Shown here one piece after another: positions 17,961-25,999 of a stretch of 64,000 nucleotides of DNA. Made by a program: the position numbers and the translations under genes. Position 1 is the first letter of the stretch, and each line of letters begins with the position of its first letter. The DNA is from Hyphomicrobium_A sp963759735. GTDB taxonomy: Bacteria; Pseudomonadota; Alphaproteobacteria; Rhizobiales; Hyphomicrobiaceae. Where the stretch lies: the NCBI GenBank assembly GCA_963759735.1, contig CAVXAF010000006.1, positions 39,494 to 103,493 on the forward strand, read 5' to 3'. A model generated the notes under the pieces. The model saw only the letters and a program-made list of their open reading frames with translations, was not told the DNA's origin and did no database searches.

Positions 17961-18953
17961 ATGACCATCCTTGTCACCGGCGGAGCCGGGTACATCGGCA
18001 GCCATATGGTTCTGGAACTCCTCGATAGCGGGGAGAGTGTCGTCGTTCTCGACAATCTGTCGACCGGATTCCGCTGGGCGGTGCCGCCCAATGCGACGCT
18101 CGTTGTCGGCGATATCGGCGACCAGGAACTCGTCCGCAGCATCGTGCGCAAGCACGGCGTCAAATCGGTCATCCACTTCGCCGGCTCGATCGTTGTGCCG
18201 GAATCGGTCGTCGATCCGCTCGGCTACTATCATAACAATACGGTCAAGTCGCGCGCCCTCATGGAGGTCGCCGTGGAGATGGGGATCGAGAACTTCATCT
18301 TTTCCTCGACGGCTGCCGTCTACGGCAATCCGCAGGAGATACCCGTTCGCGAGGACGCCGCGCTGGTGCCGATGTCGCCGTACGGGTCCTCCAAGCTGAT
18401 GACAGAGATCATGCTCGCCGATACCTCGCGGGCGCATAATTTCCGCTATGTCGCCCTGCGCTATTTCAACGTCGCGGGTGCCGATGCCAGGGGCCGCTCT
18501 GGACAGTCGACGCCGCACGCGACGCATCTGATCAAGGTCGCCTGCGAGACCGCCCTCGGCAAGCGGCCCTACATGGAGGTGTTCGGCACCGACTACCCGA
18601 CGCCGGACGGCACCTGCGTTCGCGACTACATCCATGTTACCGACCTCGTGCGCGCTCACATGGCGGCGCTGCAGCATCTGCGCGCGGGCGGAGATTCCGA
18701 AGTATTCAACTGCGGCTACTCGAAGGGCTTCTCCGTGCTGGAAGTCATCGAGTTGGTGAAGCGCACGTCGGGCGCCGACTTCGAGGTGCGCATGTCGCCG
18801 CGCCGCGCCGGCGACCCGCCGGCCATCGTGGCCGCCTCCGACAAAATCCGCATGCGTCTTGGCTGGCGTCCAGAGTTCGACAGCCTGGAGACGATCACGG
18901 TACAGGCGCTGGCCTGGGAAACACATTTGCAGCAATTCAAGCACGCGAGTTAG
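17961..18953 (+). CDS. galE: UDP-glucose 4-epimerase
   Basis: 330 aa extended short-chain dehydrogenase interconverting UDP-glucose and UDP-galactose. NAD motif G-G-A-G-Y-I-G-S-H begins at residue 7. The catalytic S-S-T-A-A-V-Y-G and Y-G-S-S-K (Tyr/Lys pair) are present, followed by L-R-Y-F-N-V-A-G-A-D and V-R-D-Y-I-H-V-T-D. AGAAGG lies about 12 bases before the ATG. Divergent from galU. Confidence 0.95.
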   Translation: MTILVTGGAGYIGSHMVLELLDSGESVVVLDNLSTGFRWAVPPNATLVVGDIGDQELVRSIVRKHGVKSVIHFAGSIVVPESVVDPLGYYHNNTVKSRALMEVAVEMGIENFIFSSTAAVYGNPQEIPVREDAALVPMSPYGSSKLMTEIMLADTSRAHNFRYVALRYFNVAGADARGRSGQSTPHATHLIKVACETALGKRPYMEVFGTDYPTPDGTCVRDYIHVTDLVRAHMAALQHLRAGGDSEVFNCGYSKGFSVLEVIELVKRTSGADFEVRMSPRRAGDPPAIVAASDKIRMRLGWRPEFDSLETITVQALAWETHLQQFKHAS

Positions 18954-19059
18954 GCCCCAGTTACGCAGGGCCGCAAATTCGCCCGGAAATTCTATGACGA
19001 GGGCTGCGCTGCGTGCACTTGGGCGCACGAACCGTGCGTAGCTCTCGCGGGAGGATCGA

Positions 19060-20352
19060 TTGACGTTAGCCAATCTAACAAGGCACGGCCTAGCAATGCA
19101 CGGCCGCCGCATGGGTTCGCGCGCCGCCCGCGTCCTTGGTGTCGCAGCCGCGTTGCTGCTCGCCGTGGCGGCGCCCGCAGCCGCCGATGCATGGAGCGAC
19201 TTCGTCGAAGGCTTGTGGCCGCAGGCGCAGGCCGAGGGCGTTTCGCGCGCCACTTTCGATGCCGCCTTCCGCGGTGTGAAGCCGGATTATTCCCTGCCCG
19301 ATCTGATTGTCGCTGGCCGCAAGCGCGACGACAGCGCCGGGCAGGCGGAGTTCACCAAGTCGGCATTCGAATACCTCAATCCGAAATACCTGAGCACGCT
19401 CGCCGCGCAGGGACGCAAGTTCCTCAAGGAGCACGAGAAGGATATCCTCAACATCGAGAGGAACACCGGGGTCGACCGCTACATCATGGTCGCCATCTGG
19501 GGGCGCGAGACGGCTTACGGCAGCCACAAGCTGCCGCACGACGCCATTCGCGTGCTGGCGACGCAGGCATTCACCGGCCGCCGCAAGGATGAGTTCCGGC
19601 TGGAGATCCTGGCCGCGCTGAAGATGCTGCAGGCGGGCGTGCCGCGCTCCAAGATGCGCGCCTCGTGGGCCGGCGCCGTCGGCCTCACCCAGTTCATGCC
19701 GACCGAATACTTCAAGCACCTGGAGGACGGCGACGGTGACGGCAAGTCCGACATCTTCGACAGCGTGCCGGACGCGCTCGCTTCGGCCGCCCGTCAGCTC
19801 GCCAACAAGGGCTGGGTGCGCGGGTTGCGCTGGGGCTACGAGGTCCACATGCCCGATGGCGGCGATTGCTCCCTCGAGGGCCCGCCCGGTGAGCGCAGCA
19901 TAGGCGAGTGGCAGAAGCTCGGTTTCGAGCGCACCGGCGACAAGCCGTTCCGTCCCGAGGAGGCCGGCATCGGCGCTTACCTGATGATGCCCTCCGGTGC
20001 TTATGGGCCCGGCTTCCTCGCCACGCAGAACTTCAAGGTGATCCGCCTCTACAACACGTCCGATCTCTACGCGCTGTTCGTCGGCGATCTTGCGGACCGC
20101 ATCGCCGGCGGCGGCGGCTTCCATGTACCGGCGGCGCAGGTGGCGCAGCCGCGCACGGCGCAGGTGAAGGAAGTGCAGGAGCGGCTGCAGGCGCTCGGCT
20201 ACCCGATGGACAAGATCGACGGCAAGATCGGCTCCAACACGCGCCGGCAGGTCGGCACCTACCAGAAGGCTGCCGGCCTCAAGATCGACTGCTGGCCGAC
20301 GGAGGCGACGCTGTCGAAACTGCGTTCGAGCGCCGCGCGCGCTCCGCAGTGA
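19060..20352 (+). CDS. Lytic murein transglycosylase (MltB family) with peptidoglycan-binding domain
   Basis: 430 aa, exported. The signal region (R-V-L-G-V-A-A-A-L-L-L-A-V-A-A-P-A-A-A-D) precedes a family-103 transglycosylase domain. The catalytic glutamate is in W-G-R-E-T-A-Y-G, with A-V-G-L-T-Q-F-M-P downstream and a D-G-D-G-D-G-K-S-D metal-loop-like stretch. A C-terminal PG_binding_1 domain (about 365-425, Q-A-L-G-Y-P-M-D-K-I-D-G-K-I-G) anchors it to the wall. It cleaves glycan strands to anhydromuramic products. TTG at 19060 is preceded by GGGAGG; ATG codons at 19096 and 19111 are possible alternatives. Confidence 0.92.
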   Translation: MTLANLTRHGLAMHGRRMGSRAARVLGVAAALLLAVAAPAAADAWSDFVEGLWPQAQAEGVSRATFDAAFRGVKPDYSLPDLIVAGRKRDDSAGQAEFTKSAFEYLNPKYLSTLAAQGRKFLKEHEKDILNIERNTGVDRYIMVAIWGRETAYGSHKLPHDAIRVLATQAFTGRRKDEFRLEILAALKMLQAGVPRSKMRASWAGAVGLTQFMPTEYFKHLEDGDGDGKSDIFDSVPDALASAARQLANKGWVRGLRWGYEVHMPDGGDCSLEGPPGERSIGEWQKLGFERTGDKPFRPEEAGIGAYLMMPSGAYGPGFLATQNFKVIRLYNTSDLYALFVGDLADRIAGGGGFHVPAAQVAQPRTAQVKEVQERLQALGYPMDKIDGKIGSNTRRQVGTYQKAAGLKIDCWPTEATLSKLRSSAARAPQ

Positions 20353-20458
20353 CTGTCATAAAGCGAGGCTAGAAATTTCCCGCCCTCGTGCTATGCCGAC
20401 CGCGCCGTTGGGCCCCCACTTCCCTCTGAGGCGGGCCAATCGCTTGCGAGGAGACACC

Positions 20459-21391
20459 ATGGATCGCTGGGTCGAGGAGACGTTTCATCCCCACTGGCGC
20501 GTCCGCCTGGCGGCGGAGGAGGTGCTGCACGAGGTGAAAACGGACCACCAACACTTGGTCATTTTCAAGAACCGCACCTGGGGCACCGTCCTTATGCTCG
20601 ACGGTGTCTGCCAGCTGACCACCTCGGATGAATTCATCTATCACGAGATGATGGCGCACGTGCCGCTGATGGCGCTCGACAAGCCCAGACGCGTGCTGGT
20701 CGTCGGCGGTGGCGACGGCGGGGTCATGCGCGAAGTTCTGAAGCATCCCAGCATCGAGAGGGCGATGCTGTGCGAGATTGACCGCGAGGTCATCGACACG
20801 GCGCTGAAGTACTATCCCGAGATTCCCGGCAACACCTTCGATGACGAGCGCACTGTCGTCGTCATCGCCGACGGCCGCAAGTTCGTCGCCGAAACCGACG
20901 AGCGCTTCGACGCCATCATCGTCGATTCGTCCGAGCCGATCGGACCGTCGGCCGTGCTGCACACGCCGGAGTTCTTCGCGGCCTGCAAGCATGCGCTGAA
21001 AGAGGGCGGCATCCTCGTCACGCAGAACGGCCTGCCGTTCCTTTTTCCCGACCATTTGCGCGACACCACGCGCGCCTTCGCCTCGCTGTTCGATCACGTG
21101 GCGCCGTATTTATGCACGCAGCCCTGCTATTTCGGCGGACCGTTCGCGTTGAACTGGGCGTCGGACGAGGACGATCACCTCGACATCGCGGAAAAGAAGC
21201 TCGCCAAGCGCCAGGAAAAGCGCGGCATCGAGACGAGGTATTGGACGCCGGCAGTTCACAACGCCGCATTCGCGCTGCCGCGCTATGCGCAGGCGGTGGT
21301 CGAGCAGGCGATGATCGACGGCCGAGACGACCGCGCCGCCGCAAAGAACGGTCGCGGCAAAGGCAAGTCGCCGAAAAAGGCGAGGAAGTAA
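20459..21391 (+). CDS. speE: Spermidine synthase (polyamine aminopropyltransferase)
   Basis: 310 aa. Transfers an aminopropyl group from decarboxylated S-adenosylmethionine to putrescine. The N-terminal strand domain (W-V-E-E-T-F-H) is followed by the Rossmann core: L-M-L-D-G-V-C-Q-L, H-E-M-M-A-H-V-P, V-L-V-V-G-G-G-D-G-G-V-M-R-E, and the catalytic-loop segment I-V-D-S-S-E-P-I-G-P. The tail is Lys/Arg-rich (final ~20 residues), longer than usual. GAGGAG lies just upstream of the ATG. Converges on the glycosyltransferase gene with four bases between stops. Confidence 0.95.
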   Translation: MDRWVEETFHPHWRVRLAAEEVLHEVKTDHQHLVIFKNRTWGTVLMLDGVCQLTTSDEFIYHEMMAHVPLMALDKPRRVLVVGGGDGGVMREVLKHPSIERAMLCEIDREVIDTALKYYPEIPGNTFDDERTVVVIADGRKFVAETDERFDAIIVDSSEPIGPSAVLHTPEFFAACKHALKEGGILVTQNGLPFLFPDHLRDTTRAFASLFDHVAPYLCTQPCYFGGPFALNWASDEDDHLDIAEKKLAKRQEKRGIETRYWTPAVHNAAFALPRYAQAVVEQAMIDGRDDRAAAKNGRGKGKSPKKARK

Positions 21392-21395
21392 GCGT

Positions 21396-22586
21396 TCAGG
21401 TGGGTTCGGCCATTTTCGTGCCGAGCAGGCCGTCGTAAACCTGCAGAGTCTGCTGCTTCATCTGCCGCAACGAGAACGAGTTGAGGACGTGCGTGCGGGC
21501 CCGTGCCCCCATGCGGGCGCGCTCCTCCGGCGTCATAGCCAGCGCCTCGGCGGTGGCGTTGGCAACCGCCTCGGCATCGTCGGGCGGGATCAGCCAGCCG
21601 GTGGCGCGATCCATCTCGACGCCGGGGCGGCCGAGCACGGTCTCGGGCGGCGCGCCGATGTCGGTCGCGATGACGGGTGTCGACATGACCTGTGCCTCGG
21701 TGGCGGCACGGCCGAATGCTTCCGGTTCGATCGAGGCGACGACGGCAACGTGCGAGGCACGGAATGCGGCCGCCATATCGTCCTCGTGTCCGACGATGCG
21801 CACGCGCTCATCGAGTCCAGCCGAGTGTATTTGCTGCATCAGTGCGGCTTTGTAGGCGCCGCGCCGCTGCGCGTCGCCGGCCAGCACGAACACGACGTCG
21901 TCGAGCGAACGCAGGTGCGACAGCAGCGCGGCGGCGTCGATGACGACCCGCTGCCCCTTCCATTGCGTGAGGCGGGCGGCGTGCAGCACGATGCGCTTGT
22001 CGGGAGCGACACCCCAGCGTTGGCGCACCGCGGCCACGCGCTCGGGTGCGACGTTGGCGGGATCGAACAAGCGGCCGTCGACGCCCCGATAGATGACCTG
22101 CAGCTTGGCGCGCGGCGTACCGTAGCGCATGCGAATGAGATCGGCGGTGTAGTGCGAGTTGGCGATAACCACATCGCCACGCGCCATGACGCTATTGTAC
22201 AACCGCTTCACGTCGGATTTCTCCGAGTAGGCGCCGTGGTAGGTGGTCACGAACGGCACACCGGTGCGGCGCGCGGCGATAAGTGCGCTCCACGCCGGGG
22301 CGCGGCTGCGCGCATGCACGAGGTCGACGCCGTCGCGCCGCACGACATTGGCGATGCGATGCGCGTTCCACAAGATGCGAAAGGGGCTCTTCACCGCGGC
22401 CGGAAAGAACTGAACTTCTGCACCGGTGTCGCGCAGGCGCTGGACGAGACGTCCACCCTCGGTCAAAACGATGCAGCGGCCGCCGGCCGATTGCACGGCT
22501 TCGGCAATCTCTATGGTGGAAAGCTCAGCCCCGCCGGTATCGAGCTCGGGGATGATCTGCAGTATGGTCGGGCGCTTCTCGGCCAC
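21396..22586 (-). CDS. Family 4 glycosyltransferase
   Basis: 396 aa GT-B glycosyltransferase. The N-terminal I-P-E-L-D-T-G-G-A-E-L-S-T motif and V-H-A-R-S-R-A-P-A-W acceptor-domain element are typical. The C-terminal nucleotide-sugar half carries E-A-F-G-R-A-A-T-E-A-Q and P-V-I-A-T-D-I-G-A-P. GT4 enzymes of this type act on LPS core or exopolysaccharide; donor and acceptor cannot be read from sequence. It is divergent from a hydrolase gene 34 bp away and convergent with speE. Confidence 0.9.
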   Translation of the reverse strand: MAEKRPTILQIIPELDTGGAELSTIEIAEAVQSAGGRCIVLTEGGRLVQRLRDTGAEVQFFPAAVKSPFRILWNAHRIANVVRRDGVDLVHARSRAPAWSALIAARRTGVPFVTTYHGAYSEKSDVKRLYNSVMARGDVVIANSHYTADLIRMRYGTPRAKLQVIYRGVDGRLFDPANVAPERVAAVRQRWGVAPDKRIVLHAARLTQWKGQRVVIDAAALLSHLRSLDDVVFVLAGDAQRRGAYKAALMQQIHSAGLDERVRIVGHEDDMAAAFRASHVAVVASIEPEAFGRAATEAQVMSTPVIATDIGAPPETVLGRPGVEMDRATGWLIPPDDAEAVANATAEALAMTPEERARMGARARTHVLNSFSLRQMKQQTLQVYDGLLGTKMAEPT

Positions 22587-22620
22587 AAGCTATCCTCCGG
22601 CGGCGAAAGGGTTGTTTAGA

Positions 22621-23430
22621 TTGAGTGAGAGCGAACCGCAATTCCTCGACTTGGGACCGGGTGAAACCGTCCCCGCACGGCGCATCGCGTACCGGGCCGT
22701 TCCGCCCGCTAGCGGTGATCTAAGCCTGTTCTGGTTGCCCGGCTATAAATCGGACATGGCGAGCACCAAGGCGACCGAGCTCGCCGGTTTCGCCGACGCT
22801 CGCGGCTATGGCTACACGCGCTTCGATTACTCCGGCCACGGCGTATCCAGCGGCAGCTTCGAGGACGGCACCATCGGCGCCTGGCTGGAAGAGGCGGAGA
22901 CGGTTTTCCGCCGTATCACGGAGGGCCCCCAGATCATCGTCGGCTCGAGCATGGGCGGCTACATCGCCTTGCTGCTGCTGCGCCGGCTGATGCAGGTATC
23001 GCCGAGCGATGCCGCCCGCATTGTCGGTCTCGTCCTCATCGCCCCTGCTTGGGACATGACGGAAGAGCTGATGTGGAAGCAGTTCAACCTCAAGGCGCGA
23101 CGTGAACTGGAGGCGACCGGCGTCTTCCGCCAGCCCTCTGAGTATGGCGAGCCTTACGCCATCACGCGCGGTCTGATCGAGGAGGGGCGCAGCCACCTCA
23201 TGGCAAAGCAGCCCTTCGACCCCGGACGTCCGGTGACCATCCTGCAGGGACGGCTCGACACCGCCGTGCCCATCGGGCATGCGCGCGCACTGCTGGGGTT
23301 GCTGCAAGGCGGCTGGACGCAACTCGTCGAAATTCCCGACGGCGAGCACCGGCTGTCTCGGCCCCAGGACTTGTCGCTCCTTTTCACTAAAATCGATGAG
23401 CTGGCGGCGCGCCGGCAGCCTGGAAATTGA
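22621..23430 (+). CDS. Alpha/beta hydrolase
   Basis: 269 aa. The nucleophile elbow is G-S-S-M-G-G-Y, with the acid and histidine in L-D-T-A-V-P-I and D-G-E-H-R-L-S. Y-S-G-H-G-V-S-S-G-S-F fits the serine-hydrolase cap entry region. The closest named group I recognise is palmitoyl-thioesterase ABHD10-like bacterial hydrolases; the substrate is not assignable. TTG at 22621 is preceded by AAAGGG nine bases upstream. Reading further upstream would run into the divergent glycosyltransferase. Confidence 0.85.
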   Translation: MSESEPQFLDLGPGETVPARRIAYRAVPPASGDLSLFWLPGYKSDMASTKATELAGFADARGYGYTRFDYSGHGVSSGSFEDGTIGAWLEEAETVFRRITEGPQIIVGSSMGGYIALLLLRRLMQVSPSDAARIVGLVLIAPAWDMTEELMWKQFNLKARRELEATGVFRQPSEYGEPYAITRGLIEEGRSHLMAKQPFDPGRPVTILQGRLDTAVPIGHARALLGLLQGGWTQLVEIPDGEHRLSRPQDLSLLFTKIDELAARRQPGN

Positions 23431-23496
23431 GGCATCGACAGGGGCACCGGTCCGTGGAAAGCTGCAGTTCGCAGTCGTAGAAAAGCGAGCTCCGCC

Positions 23497-23772
23497 ATGA
23501 AGCAAGCGGCCCATGTCGCCCTTGCCGCCGCGTTCCTGATGACCCTACTTCCCTTGGCCGCCACGGCCGGTGGGAACGGCGCCCTAGAGGTCGAGAAGCC
23601 CTCGACCGGACCTGCCGAGCCGGACACCGGCTATCGCCCACGCTGGGCCGATCCCAATGCCGCACCCGCAATGCCGGGCATCGAAAACGATCCGACGCCG
23701 TTCAATCCGGCCGATGTCGATGCCAACTCCGACACGCTCAATAACAATATCAGCCCTATCGATCCCAACTAG
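23497..23772 (+). CDS. Small exported hypothetical protein
   Basis: 91 aa. A clear signal peptide (residues 1-24, L-M-T-L-L-P-L-A-A-T-A) precedes a Pro/Asp/Asn-rich mature part of 67 residues with no cysteine and no recognised domain (N-P-A-D-V-D-A-N-S-D-T-L-N-N-N). Probably periplasmic and intrinsically disordered. One of several small acidic exported proteins in the window; function unknown. Confidence 0.6.
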   Translation: MKQAAHVALAAAFLMTLLPLAATAGGNGALEVEKPSTGPAEPDTGYRPRWADPNAAPAMPGIENDPTPFNPADVDANSDTLNNNISPIDPN

Positions 23773-23963
23773 GCGGCGATGCGGCGCGCCTCCTTGGCTG
23801 AACCTCTCGAGGTCTAACGCGTTGGCCAACCTGCGGCGATATTCGGCGAGCTTGCTTCCCCCGCAGCGCTTGCGCGGCGTCAATGAAAATCCATCCGCCA
23901 CAGGCTGACCATCACTTGAGGCTTTGATCTAACTGCGTGACGACACGGAAACCGGAGAGAACG

Positions 23964-24545
23964 ATGGAAAGACCCCTGCAGATCGCATTCAAGAACGTAG
24001 AGAGCTCGGCCTCGCTGGAGAACTTGGTGCGCGAGAGGGTGGAGCGACTGCAGCGCTTTCATTCCCACATCACTGGCGCACGTGTTGTCGTCGAGGTGCC
24101 GCACCGCAGTGCCGAGGGTTCCAAGCCCCCGCTCGGCATCGCCGTCGAGATCGACATTCCCGGACGCGCGCCGGTCGTCGCCAAGGGCGAGCAGGAGCGG
24201 CGCGAACTGAAGGGCGACAGCACGGCGATCGTCAATCGGGTGTTCGAGGCGGTTGAGCGTCAGCTCGAGCAGATCGCCGCCATTCGCAAGGGCGAGGTCA
24301 AGCAACACGGCTCGGTAGGCGATACCGGCGTCGTGGTGCGCCTGTTTCCCGAGCAGTACTACGGCTTTATCGAAGTGAAAGATTCCCCCGACCTCTACTT
24401 CTCGCGCGACGTGTGTGGCAACGGGTCGTTCGAGGAGATCAAGGTGGGCTCGCTCGTCCACGTCACGCGGGCAACAAGCGAGGGCCCGATGGGACCGCAG
24501 GCCAGCTCGGTCAAGCCCCTGGGCTCGATACGCAGCCCTTCATGA
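23964..24545 (+). CDS. HPF/RaiA ribosome-hibernation domain fused to a cold-shock domain
   Basis: 193 aa in two domains. Residues about 3-110 match the HPF/RaiA beta-alpha fold (L-Q-I-A-F-K-N-V-E-S-S and V-E-R-L-Q-R-F-H), which binds the 30S decoding region during hibernation. Residues about 119-187 match the cold-shock fold: G-V-V-V-R-L-F-P-E-Q-Y-Y-G-F-I (RNP1-like), D-L-Y-F-S-R-D-V (RNP2-like) and G-P-M-G-P-Q-A-S-S-V. An RNA-binding hibernation factor is inferred. GGAGAG five bases before 23964 sets the start. The rpoN locus elsewhere in this window lacks its usual hpf gene. Confidence 0.85.
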   Translation: MERPLQIAFKNVESSASLENLVRERVERLQRFHSHITGARVVVEVPHRSAEGSKPPLGIAVEIDIPGRAPVVAKGEQERRELKGDSTAIVNRVFEAVERQLEQIAAIRKGEVKQHGSVGDTGVVVRLFPEQYYGFIEVKDSPDLYFSRDVCGNGSFEEIKVGSLVHVTRATSEGPMGPQASSVKPLGSIRSPS

Positions 24546-24615
24546 TGTGGCCAACATGCATCCGTCGTCTTTCCCCGGCATGCTAAGGAGTTAGCACGAA
24601 TAGGGGAGGGACCGG

Positions 24616-25999
24616 ATGCTGCATACCACGCCCCGCCGTCGGCTAGAGGACGACTTGGCGGCCATCGAGGAGCTGGCCGCGCGGCCGGCGGCGACAGCCA
24701 AAGAGCTCGCCGCCAATCTGCAGGCGCTCTACGAGGCGACGTTCGACATCGCCCTCGATCGCTATGACATGCAGACGCTGTTGCGGTCGGCGCCCGAAAT
24801 CGCGCGCCAGATTTTCGCGATGCGCTTGCGTCTCCGTGATCAGATCGCCGACTGGAACGCGCGCGGCTTCCTGACGCTCGGCGGCCAGCGCGCCCTGCGC
24901 AACGCGTTGCGCATCGCTCGCTACGCCACCGACATGCTGGGTGAGATCAACATCCGCTACGCGCAGCTAGGCCCCGATGAGAAACGCTCTGCGCGGCTTC
25001 ACCGGGCGCAACAACAATACCTTCGTCAATCCGGCCTTCGAAACTGGCGGCGATCTCGACTTCCGCTCCGGCGATCTCCTGTTGATGCGCGGCATGCATC
25101 ACAACAGCGCTGCCATCGCGCGCATCGGCGACGTCGACAGCCAGTTCAGCCATCTGGCCATCGTGCACACCGACGAGAACGGCAAGCATTGGGTAGTGGA
25201 GGCCCTGATCGAGGCCGGCGCCGTCATCAATCCGCTGGCCGAAACGCTCCAGCATGGTCTCGGACGCTGCGTTCTTTTCCGCCACCGCGATCCGCAGCTT
25301 GCAGCGCGCGCCGCCGCGCTCATCCACGACGTGATCGGACGTTCGCTCGGCAAGCCCGGCAGCCACATCTGGTACGATTTCACCATGGAGCTTGGTGGCG
25401 ATGCGGAGCTGTTCTGCTCCAAGCTGGTGCGCAACGCCTATCGGATGGCCAGCAACCAGCAATACCTGCTGCCGACATTCACCACCCGCTTCGACATGAA
25501 GAACCGCGATTTCGTCGACCGCATCGGGGTGACCGCCAAGGAGACGTTTGCGCCCGCCGACATCGAACTCGAGCCGGGCTTCGATCTCGTCGCCGAGTGG
25601 CAGGACTACCGCGTCACCTCGCGGCTGCGCCTGCAGGACCTGCTGATGGATCGCCTGTTCCTGTGGATGGAACTCTACGACTACCGCTTCAAGGAAGACC
25701 TGCCGATCAAGCTGATCGGTTACCTCGGCCAGCTGTCAGGCAAGCTGTCGACGCGCGCTAAGGATCTCATCGCCGACGTGGTGCCGAAGGTGCCGCCCAA
25801 CATGACGCGCGCGACCATCCAGGCGGTCGCCATGCTGCATCGGACGGCCGAGCCGCTGCTCGCTGAGCTGCAACAGCTGGAGCGGCGCTCGATCGATCGC
25901 AGCGGACGCCCGATGCATGCGCGGGAAGTCTACGACTTCCTCGAAGCCAAGCGGCAGGCCTCCAACGGCGAGATCGGCTACCTCGTCGGCAAGGTCTGA
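24616..25999 (+). pseudogene. YiiX/YebB-like NlpC/P60 cysteine hydrolase, one frameshift
   Basis: About 460 residues if the frames are joined. The N-terminal helical part (A-A-I-E-E-L-A-A-R to L-G-P-D-E-K-R) is in one frame. The P60-like domain is in the next: D-F-R-S-G-D-L-L-L-M-R-G, the histidine in F-S-H-L-A-I-V, and the cysteine in F-C-S-K-L-V. A single extra base around 24985 separates them. The circularly permuted NlpC/P60 order (His before Cys) places it with YiiX-type hydrolases, whose substrates are mostly unknown. The last 22 bases overlap the convergent coiled-coil protein gene. Either a recent inactivation or a sequencing indel. Confidence 0.75.

Noticed and set aside
17895..19253. 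Minus-strand frame opposite galE
   Set aside because: Shadow of galE; galE has complete SDR motifs and a ribosome-binding site.
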